A stretch of 64,000 nt of DNA from Lachnospiraceae bacterium C7 (GTDB taxonomy: Bacteria > Bacillota > Clostridia > Lachnospirales > Lachnospiraceae), in assembly GCA_900113385.1 (NCBI GenBank), contig FOPE01000010.1:1-64000 (forward strand), read 5' to 3'. Under the pieces are notes generated by a model. It made no database searches. It worked only from the letters and a program-made list of their open reading frames with translations, and had not been told where the DNA came from. Shown in pieces: positions 55,280-62,572 of the stretch. The translations under genes were made by a program, and so were the position numbers. Position 1 is the first letter of the stretch; every line of letters begins with the position of its first letter.

Positions 55280-56602
55280 TTACTTATGTGTTTCTACAGT
55301 GAATTTTTTCAAAGTAAAATCTTTGTCATCTTCTGTAATTCCTAATTGTTTTCTTAGGATAAGTAACTGCATATCTACTGTTTCGACTCCAGCTAAGTTA
55401 GGTAAAATAATTGATTTTTTGTTATCTTTTTCCATGATCAAGCCATATTGTGAGCAATCTAGTTCATCTATATTTTTCACATCTGTTGGATCATTTAAGA
55501 TATCAATCTGGTACTCTATTTCACGTAACTCTGCAGATGTTATAGGCATAAAACGAACATCACGAGTTGCTGCACTTACAGCATTACCAATGATTTCGTC
55601 TGCAACAGTCTTTTGAATAGCACTTGTTGCACCAATACAACCACGAAGGTTGCCATTTTTATAAAGAGTTACAAATACAGGTCTTCTCTCATTTAAAAGT
55701 TCTGATGTTTCATCTAACACTTTATTTGGAAGAAGAATATCATTTGTCTGAATAAATGTTTCAACTGCCAGCTGTGCTAATTTTACGCACTGATCAGTTG
55801 GAAGTTTTTTGTCAGCTACTACTTTTTTAGCTGCTAAAAGTGTTTCAAATGTTTTAGCATTGTTTTCGGCTTCAGCACTGTTATCAACTTCAAGTTTTTT
55901 GCGAGTTGTTTTAACAAATTCAGTATCTGATAAAGAACCTACAGCATATCCTACATTAAATGGATCTTCAAAATTAATAAGGCTTTCTGTAAAGTCTACC
56001 TTTGAGCCATTAACGCCTTCTAGCATGGCATAAGCATTTGTAAAATCTTTATTGCTTGGATTTTCTGATAAATCGCAACTTGCAATGCAAACTACTTTTC
56101 TATCAAGTTCGTCTGCAGCTTGGGCAATTATTTCGCCCATTTTAGCATGTTCGCACTCTGGTAAATCTGATAATCCTACACTTACAAGATTACATTCTAC
56201 ATAACGTTTTGTAATGTAATAAAGTGGAATAATAGTTCCATAATCGATTTCTCTGAAATCAGATCTGGCTGTTCCACCACATGTATAATTTGTTCTTTCA
56301 GCGATTTCCCTGATTTTTTTTGAATATTTAATATCAAAATCAGCTGTAAAATCTATTTCTTTGGCACCATATTTTGAAAGGTTACCAGATAATCTAACCT
56401 TCGAGAAGGTTTGAATGTAGTCAGAATAACGTGGAGCTTTGTTTGAAATCACTACAATTGTGTCTGGTTTTAGCTCTGCTATTTTATCTACTACTTGTTT
56501 GTATGCTTCTATAGTTTTTTGTAATTTTACCTCGTCTCCGCGACCGATTTGTGGAATCATAATCGGAGGATGAGGTATGTAAAAAGTTCCTAAAATTGAC
56601 AT
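55280..56602 (-). CDS. MEMO1-AMMECR1 fusion (AmmeMemoRadiSam system)
   Basis: 440 residues. The first half is LigB/MEMO-like (GTFYIPHPPIMIPQIGRGDE; CIASCDLSENPS near residue 174). The second half, from about 265, is an AMMECR1 domain with RRPVFVTLYKNGNLRGCIGA near 310 and AATRDVRFMPI. These two usually occur with a radical SAM enzyme in the AmmeMemoRadiSam system, whose function is unclear. No such radical SAM gene lies in the window. GAGGTG precedes the ATG. Confidence 0.88.
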   Translation of the reverse strand: MSILGTFYIPHPPIMIPQIGRGDEVKLQKTIEAYKQVVDKIAELKPDTIVVISNKAPRYSDYIQTFSKVRLSGNLSKYGAKEIDFTADFDIKYSKKIREIAERTNYTCGGTARSDFREIDYGTIIPLYYITKRYVECNLVSVGLSDLPECEHAKMGEIIAQAADELDRKVVCIASCDLSENPSNKDFTNAYAMLEGVNGSKVDFTESLINFEDPFNVGYAVGSLSDTEFVKTTRKKLEVDNSAEAENNAKTFETLLAAKKVVADKKLPTDQCVKLAQLAVETFIQTNDILLPNKVLDETSELLNERRPVFVTLYKNGNLRGCIGATSAIQKTVADEIIGNAVSAATRDVRFMPITSAELREIEYQIDILNDPTDVKNIDELDCSQYGLIMEKDNKKSIILPNLAGVETVDMQLLILRKQLGITEDDKDFTLKKFTVETHK

Positions 56603-56686
56603 GGTTACACCTCTTTGTTGGTTTATTTAAAACATATGAGCAAATGTTCATATGTTCATATTATCTCTTATTTTTTTAAAATTAAA

Positions 56687-57967
56687 TTAATCACGATAAA
56701 CTACCTTACCATTACAAATAGTATATTTTACTTTACCGTATACTTTATTCCCTATAAATGGTGAATTAGATGCTTTTGAATGGAAGCTATCTTCTGATAC
56801 TACCCACTGTTCATTTTCATCAAAAATAACAATATCTGCATTAGCACCTTTACTTAAATGTCCGCAATCTAAATTGTAGAATTTTGCTGGATTTAAAGCC
56901 ATCTTCTCAATTAACTCTGATATTGTTAGATGATCCTTCTTAACAAGATTTGTAATACATAATGCAAGGGATGTTTCAAGACCTATCATTCCGCTAGGAG
57001 CTTCATGAATAGATTTAGTTTTTTCATCTTTGCTATGTGGAGCATGATCTGTTGCAATCATATCAATTGCACCACTTTTAAGGCCTTCGATTAATGCCAC
57101 TCTATCTTCTTCTGTTCTAATAGGTGGATTAACCTTAGCAAATGTACCTTTTTCAAGCACTGCTTCTTCTGTTAAAGAAATATGCTGTGGAGTAACTTCC
57201 GCAAAAACATTTGCACCTAATTTTTTAGCTAAAGCTACCATAGCAACAGAAACACCACTACTTATATGCTGAATATCTATTTTGTTGCCAATTTCAAGAG
57301 CCAACATACAATCTCTAGCAACTAAAGTGTGCTCTGCAACAGCTGGTGCTCCAAGTACTCCGATTTTTTCAGAGATCTTACCCTGATTTACACCACTACT
57401 ACCGATTAACTCAGGATCCTCCTCATGCAAACTAATAGGTAAATCCAGTTCTTTGGCTTTTTTAAATGCTTCAACTAATAAAGATTCTTCCTTAATTGGA
57501 ACGCCATCATCTGTAAGTCCAATGGCACCGGCATCTTTTAGAGCCTTAAAATCTGTTAATTCTTTACCCTGCATTTTCTTTGTAACGTTTGCAGTATTAA
57601 GGACATTGATTGGCAACTCTTTTTCGCGGTTAATAAGGTCAGTCAATATTTCTGCACTGTCAATGGATGGCTTTGTGTTGGCCATACACACAACAGTTGT
57701 AAAACCGCCACATGCAGCAGCAGAAGAGCCTGTATGAATATCCTCTTTATAAGTAAGGCCTGGATCTCTAAAATGAACGTGAACATCTACCAAACCAGGA
57801 GCAACTATTTTACCATTAGCATCGATAACCTCAAATGTATCATGGCATTTGTCTTCGTCAATATGCTCAGCTACTTCAACTATCTTGCCATCCTTTACAA
57901 GAATATCCATTATTCCATCAATTTTGTTAAGTGGATCAATTACTCGACCGTTTTTTATTAAAATCAT
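56687..57967 (-). CDS. pyrC: Dihydroorotase
   Basis: 426 residues, type I (long) dihydroorotase. It closes carbamoyl aspartate to dihydroorotate in pyrimidine synthesis. Zinc ligands are in VDVHVHFRDPG near residue 60; IDMIATDHAPHSKDEK near 300 gives the catalytic aspartate. GGAGG precedes the ATG. No other pyr genes are nearby. It is followed by the MEMO/AMMECR1 gene on the same strand. Confidence 0.95.
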   Translation of the reverse strand: MILIKNGRVIDPLNKIDGIMDILVKDGKIVEVAEHIDEDKCHDTFEVIDANGKIVAPGLVDVHVHFRDPGLTYKEDIHTGSSAAACGGFTTVVCMANTKPSIDSAEILTDLINREKELPINVLNTANVTKKMQGKELTDFKALKDAGAIGLTDDGVPIKEESLLVEAFKKAKELDLPISLHEEDPELIGSSGVNQGKISEKIGVLGAPAVAEHTLVARDCMLALEIGNKIDIQHISSGVSVAMVALAKKLGANVFAEVTPQHISLTEEAVLEKGTFAKVNPPIRTEEDRVALIEGLKSGAIDMIATDHAPHSKDEKTKSIHEAPSGMIGLETSLALCITNLVKKDHLTISELIEKMALNPAKFYNLDCGHLSKGANADIVIFDENEQWVVSEDSFHSKASNSPFIGNKVYGKVKYTICNGKVVYRD

Positions 57968-58072
57968 TTACATTACCTCCAACTGCATCAAGTAACCTAA
58001 CATCAATTTTCTTTACACGAATATACTACTAATCTTTTATTAGGTTTTCATTAAAGTTTTGTTAGGTTTTTG

Positions 58073-59068
58073 TTAGTTTACTGTCAGCTCATCATTATTT
58101 TTTATCATATATATGGCATCTTTTGCCCATATTACCCATGATGCTGCAATAACAAATGCGATAATTCCGCATGTTACATGCACCGGGTACAATTTTACCA
58201 TCTTTTGTGGAATTAAAAAAGCTAAAATTGTAATTGCTCCAGCTGGTGGCAAATAAATTTTGAACTTATCAATTGTAAATACTGTAACTAACATGGCCAC
58301 TACAGCACTTACTGTAAGTGGCAAGCCTAGATTCATTGATAACCAAAATCTAAATCCTGCACCGCTTAATGCTGATATAATTACCAAAATAATTGTTTTT
58401 ATTTTGCTTTGAATGCTTTGCATTGGTTTAGCCGATTTATTAGTCAACTCCGTAAAAGCGACTATAAGTGGTGGAGCTATACTAAATTTAAAATTCCACC
58501 TTAATGCCAAAATAAGGCATAGCATGAGAATAACCTCTCGCAAAAATAGGCCCAAAAATTCATCTACATTTAATCTATCCATTGGAATAAATGTTGTTTC
58601 AGAAACCACCTTGATTTTTTCTAGAAAAATTCTCACCAAAAGAATTGCACCTGTCAAACCTACTGCAGATAAAAGATATACTATAGAATCTGTTTCAAGC
58701 AGTACTGGCAAAGTAATTGCCGAAATTAATGGAGCAAAAGATGTTTTTGTAACTAATAAAATAATTTGTCCCACTGCATAAGCCAATAACATTTTAGTAA
58801 TTATACTTCCAGTGACGAAAACGGAAATTCCTAATCCTAGCGCTGCGCACAAAAAAATAAGTAAGAAAATTAATTTCTTACTAGTTTTCCATGAAAAAGT
58901 AGGGGCCAAGATAGCCCCTACTGAAATTGCGGCGATCTCTGGGAAGATAATTTCTTTTTCATTAAAAAACTCTGACAAAAAAATCATTCCCCCAGCGATT
59001 AAAATTACCGCAATATATTTTATTATTTGTCGTTTTAAATCTCGTATGTTTCTTGTTGTTTCTATCAT
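58073..59068 (-). CDS. HPP-like integral membrane protein
   Basis: 331 residues with about ten hydrophobic segments. FPEIAAISVGAILAPTFSW near residue 43 and the C-terminal LPPAGAITILAFLIPQ near 275 resemble the HPP family, but the name-giving HPP is LPP here. Function is unknown; some HPP proteins carry nitrite in chloroplasts. It lies upstream of pyrC on the same strand with 105 bases between. A TAGGTAGG site precedes the ATG. Confidence 0.6.
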   Translation of the reverse strand: MIETTRNIRDLKRQIIKYIAVILIAGGMIFLSEFFNEKEIIFPEIAAISVGAILAPTFSWKTSKKLIFLLIFLCAALGLGISVFVTGSIITKMLLAYAVGQIILLVTKTSFAPLISAITLPVLLETDSIVYLLSAVGLTGAILLVRIFLEKIKVVSETTFIPMDRLNVDEFLGLFLREVILMLCLILALRWNFKFSIAPPLIVAFTELTNKSAKPMQSIQSKIKTIILVIISALSGAGFRFWLSMNLGLPLTVSAVVAMLVTVFTIDKFKIYLPPAGAITILAFLIPQKMVKLYPVHVTCGIIAFVIAASWVIWAKDAIYMIKNNDELTVN

Positions 59069-59151
59069 ATACCTACCTAACTAAATAATTTATTTGCAAT
59101 TGTTGCATGTGTCATTAATGCTAAATATACATCCATACATAATCATGATGA

Positions 59152-59237
59152 CTTTCATAGTATCTTGCATAGTGACTTGCATAGTATCTTTCATAGTGTC
59201 TTTCATAGTATCTTGCATTATCTTGCATGGTGTCTTT
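59152..59237. repeat. 12-bp tandem repeat (minisatellite)
   Basis: Seven units of CTTKCATAGTRT run from 59152 to 59237; the sixth has lost two bases. They lie just after the stop of the 87-residue gene and before the HPP-like gene. On the plus strand an open frame over them would encode repeated IVSC/IVSF, which I take as an artefact of the 12-base period. Confidence 0.85.
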
Positions 59238-59240
59238 GCA

Positions 59241-59504
59241 TTACTGTCCCAAAAATGCATCCATTACACTTATTTTGCTGGCTCTTTCAAAAATCAATTT
59301 CTTCTGAGATACACAATATGCCATAAGTTGGTGTTGTTCGTCTTCTGAAAATCCCACGTTACGTACAACTTTAGCATCTGGCATAAGTATTTCTGCCTCT
59401 TTGGGAGCTATATCATTGTCCGTTTTAAATAAAACGTACACCTTTTTTTGTCCGTCCTGTTTAACTACTGGTGAAATAGACATATTAACATTTCCATCTT
59501 CCAT
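59241..59504 (-). CDS. 87-residue protein of unknown function
   Basis: Cytoplasmic, no membrane segment. The first half looks like a small beta domain (VYVLFKTDNDIAPKEAEILMPDAKVV) and the second a helix pair (FSEDEQHQLMAYCVSQKKLIFERA), ending in VMDAFLG. I have seen similar short clostridial proteins, without a function. AAGGAG is well placed. It follows the GHKL kinase gene by about 150 bases that contain tandem repeats. Confidence 0.7.
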   Translation of the reverse strand: MEDGNVNMSISPVVKQDGQKKVYVLFKTDNDIAPKEAEILMPDAKVVRNVGFSEDEQHQLMAYCVSQKKLIFERASKISVMDAFLGQ

Positions 59505-59580
59505 TTGTGATTCTCCTTTTTAAACGCAAATAGCTTCGTAACATTAATTGCTAATAGTGACTTTGGTAGTTTACCATGAA

Positions 59581-59690
59581 TCTAGCAGTTAATGCTAGCC
59601 CTTGCAAACAACTATAAATCTAGCAGTTAATGCTAGCCTTTGCAAACAACTATAAAACTAACAGTTAATAATGGCCTTTGTGATAAACCA
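59581..59690. repeat. 38-bp tandem repeats at the 3' end of the GHKL gene
   Basis: Two near-identical 38-base units (59581-59618, 59619-59656; one base change) are followed by a diverged third that contains the last codons and stop of the GHKL kinase gene. Each clean unit holds the palindrome CTAGCA-GTTAA-TGCTAG, so the RNA can form two adjacent small hairpins. Confidence 0.85.
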
Positions 59691-60875
59691 ATTATCCTGC
59701 TGAAGGAATGATGCAAAACCGCCATATTTTTCAGATATTTCTTGGATGTTACGAGTACCAATACCACTCTTAACAACTTTAGTACTAATTGGAATACCAT
59801 CTTTTGAAAATTCTGTAGTTACTGCACAAGTATTCTTAATTAAAATCTTAAGTTTTTGACCGTCATATTGTAGAGTTACTCGAATACTACGTTCCTCTTC
59901 ATCTACACGACGAACAGCCTCTGCAGCATTTTCAATAGCATTAGCGATAATCGATGTTAAATCAATAGCGTCAATAGCTAATTTATCTGGCACAATAGCT
60001 TTAACTTTTACATCACAATTTATTTTTTTAGCCTGAGAGATATAAACTGTAAGCAAACCATTAATAAGCTTATTATCGCAATAATTAGTATTTTTGACTT
60101 CCTCTAGTTTACCATCAATTTGATCAATGTACTCTAATGCACCTTTTATATCGTCATCTTTTAGGTAAGCCCTTATAACTCGGTTAAAATGTCTGATATC
60201 ATGTTTGAGTTTACGCATGTTAGAATCATTTTCCTCATAAATAGTAAGTTGCTCTTCCATACGCTGTACACGCTCTTTTTGTCTAGCAGCAAGCTGTTGT
60301 TCAGCTTCTTTTCTGAAAGCTTGATAAGATGTCATCTTATATTGAACAGATGCGGCAATAAACATAATGCACAAATAATTAATTGGGAAAAGTGTAATAT
60401 CATTATTTCCAAATTCTTGAAGATGATTCTTCAATGGAGACCACATAAATATAAAAGCTAGAATCCATCCACCTGAACTAGCAATGGTGCCATACAAAAT
60501 TCCACCTATAAAATCGCATAAAAAAGGTATAATTAAAATCCACTGCCAAAATGAATTCATGCCAAAATCCATATTACGCTCTAGCCAAAATTGTGCAGCA
60601 AATAATATATAAGTTCCCGTAATGGTTATGAACATCACCACAATATGGTCCTTAATTTTCTTAAGTAATAAATCATTTAAGAAAAACCATGTACCTAGAA
60701 GTAAGCAAATAATAGCAATACCCCATAGTCCTCGTGTTATTGGTGAAATAACCAATGCAAAACTTATTAATGAAAAAATCTGAAGTATCATATTCATAGA
60801 TGATAACTTCTGTCTTTGAATGTACGGATCTCTTTCCATCGCAATTAATTGACGGAATGAATACTTTCTTTCCAT
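59658..60875 (-). CDS. GHKL-type sensor histidine kinase (AgrC-like), orphan
   Basis: 405 residues. About six membrane helices (30-180), a coiled stretch (185-220), the phospho-acceptor H225 in RKLKHDIRHFN, and a GHKL ATPase domain with N-box NAIENAAEA (312-320) and SGIGTRNIQEISEKYGG near the end. This is the AgrC/LytS-like class that normally pairs with a LytTR response regulator. No response regulator lies nearby. It starts 12 bases after the degenerate GGDEF gene, with AGGAG before the ATG, so the two are one operon. Confidence 0.88.
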   Translation of the reverse strand: MERKYSFRQLIAMERDPYIQRQKLSSMNMILQIFSLISFALVISPITRGLWGIAIICLLLGTWFFLNDLLLKKIKDHIVVMFITITGTYILFAAQFWLERNMDFGMNSFWQWILIIPFLCDFIGGILYGTIASSGGWILAFIFMWSPLKNHLQEFGNNDITLFPINYLCIMFIAASVQYKMTSYQAFRKEAEQQLAARQKERVQRMEEQLTIYEENDSNMRKLKHDIRHFNRVIRAYLKDDDIKGALEYIDQIDGKLEEVKNTNYCDNKLINGLLTVYISQAKKINCDVKVKAIVPDKLAIDAIDLTSIIANAIENAAEAVRRVDEEERSIRVTLQYDGQKLKILIKNTCAVTTEFSKDGIPISTKVVKSGIGTRNIQEISEKYGGFASFLQQDNWFITKAIINC

Positions 60876-60887
60876 TTACACAAACTC

Positions 60888-62057
60888 CTAACCAATTAAA
60901 TTATTATCAATCACAGAAACAAATGGTTTATCTGGATTGTCTGTTATATTATCTTCTTCCTCTTCTTTAATAAAGTAGTCTTTTTCGACTAGACTAATTA
61001 ATTTTACCACGGTTTTAGCATTTTGTGGGACAGAAATTACACTAATACTTATTTTAAAAGGAATTATAACCTTTTCATACTTCCAGCCTTTTTCAAAAAT
61101 ACTTTTGATTTCTTCCACAATTCTTCTCTCTTTATAATCAGAATGTTTTTGTAAAACTATGGCAAAAGAACCATTGCTAAAATCATATGTAATTTCATCT
61201 TCTGCTATTGTCTCAAGTGTTTGAGCAATTTCAGAGATAATTTTGTTCATATTAGGTGTGCCATAATGAAGTCTATGCCTGTCAAAATCAGACATCTTTA
61301 TAGCGATAACCCTATATTCTTTACCTATATTTAAATAAATATTATTATCCTCAGTAAAAGCATTCTTATTATAAACATGAGAAGACCAACTATAAACCTC
61401 AGACTCATCTTCTGTCACAAGTAAAATTCCATAGGCTGTACAAGCCTCTGTGAATAATTCAACTAGCATACTTGAAACAAAGAATTGTATAATCATTCCT
61501 AAAATCCCAAAAAATATCAAAGCAAAAATAGATACGCTTTTTCTTTTAGGAATTGTTTTCGAATATTTGATCAAATAATAAATTCCCTGCAAAATATATA
61601 TTAAAGCAACTGTATATACTGCATACATCATAGGCTCCCGATGATAAACCTTATTAGCATCAATACTGAAAACGAAATGATAAATGCCGTTTACCGATAA
61701 CAAACCTATTACAAAAACAATTGGAACCGTTACGCAGAAATTACGTAGACCAACTAAACTATCTTTTAAAACTACACCTGATAGCAAAATTATATAAACC
61801 ACATATAAAAATGGTATCATACTATGGCTAAAATTATAAAAAGACGTCAACGTAGCTATAGCCAACCTCGACATATTCTTATTCATAAGTGCCATGGAAC
61901 TAGATATATCAAATAATCCTGATAGTAAAGACATAACTAATAACAGGAAAAATATCTTATTGTAGTTGCGTTTCATATCTTTTCTCTGAAAAAGAATGTA
62001 TAAAGAAAAGACGTTCAAAACTATTGCGCATAAATCCAAGTTAATATTATAATACAC
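60888..62057 (-). CDS. Seven-helix membrane protein with degenerate GGDEF domain
   Basis: 389 residues. About seven membrane helices (8-210), then a domain aligned by eye with diguanylate cyclases: VYNKNAF near 228, AIKMSDFDRHRLHYGT near 252, and Y291-D-F-S-N-G-S-F in place of RxGGDEF. The substrate-binding and catalytic residues are gone, and so is the RxxD I-site. It cannot make c-di-GMP as read; it may sense or signal through protein contact. The start is GTG after GGAGG. It leads the operon with the GHKL kinase. Confidence 0.75.
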   Translation of the reverse strand: MYYNINLDLCAIVLNVFSLYILFQRKDMKRNYNKIFFLLLVMSLLSGLFDISSSMALMNKNMSRLAIATLTSFYNFSHSMIPFLYVVYIILLSGVVLKDSLVGLRNFCVTVPIVFVIGLLSVNGIYHFVFSIDANKVYHREPMMYAVYTVALIYILQGIYYLIKYSKTIPKRKSVSIFALIFFGILGMIIQFFVSSMLVELFTEACTAYGILLVTEDESEVYSWSSHVYNKNAFTEDNNIYLNIGKEYRVIAIKMSDFDRHRLHYGTPNMNKIISEIAQTLETIAEDEITYDFSNGSFAIVLQKHSDYKERRIVEEIKSIFEKGWKYEKVIIPFKISISVISVPQNAKTVVKLISLVEKDYFIKEEEEDNITDNPDKPFVSVIDNNLIG

Positions 62058-62372
62058 AACTCTCTTCCTCCAAAAATCTCAATTTACAGGGTATATTTTA
62101 ACCAATTATCTATTTTTTTGCAACCTATTTAACACACTTTAATGTGACAAAATTGGCAATAATTAAAAAAAGATTTAATTTTATTTTTCCTTTATCCGTT
62201 GTTTTTTAACGGCTTTGTAAAAAGACTTGTCAAAAACAGCTTTCTATGAAATAGATATCATATTGACAAAATGGCTATTTTCTCGAATTTTATTCTATAT
62301 TTTTATACTGCCTAAGGTCTAATCTCTTTTTTATTCTATTATTTTTTATTCTATTAACATTTCATCCTTCCC
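62058..62372. other. AT-rich spacer upstream of the GGDEF-like gene
   Basis: No gene recognised. It must contain the promoter of the minus-strand sensor operon, but I could not pick a convincing -35/-10 pair. Confidence 0.35.
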
Positions 62373-62418
62373 ATAAAAAAGAGGAGCACCATGTAGGGTG
62401 CTCTACACGGTGCTCCTC
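62373..62418 (-). terminator. Terminator of the surface enzyme gene
   Basis: On the minus strand GAGGAGCACC (62418-62409) pairs perfectly with GGTGCTCCTC (62390-62381), with an inner GTAG/CTAC pair, followed by TTTTTTAT. It is a very strong stem about 150 bases after the stop. Confidence 0.9.
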
Positions 62419-62572
62419 GAGGAGTTTAGTTATGAAAATGTTTATTTAATAAAAAGGGAATAATTGGGAGAAGGAATTGCTCCTTCACAATGTTTATTCT
62501 ACAAATAAAATATGGACAAAATATGACAAATCTCGAAAACAAATATAAAGTTTTCTAAAAAAAGTATAAACT

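Noticed and set aside
59094-59348. Plus-strand frame encoding repeated IVSC/IVSF residues
   Set aside because: It is produced by the 12-bp tandem repeat, has no ribosome binding site and overlaps the end of the better supported 87-residue gene on the other strand.
62381-62418. Strong palindrome as a regulatory RNA or riboswitch
   Set aside because: On the minus strand it is directly followed by a T-run after a gene end, the normal form of an intrinsic terminator.
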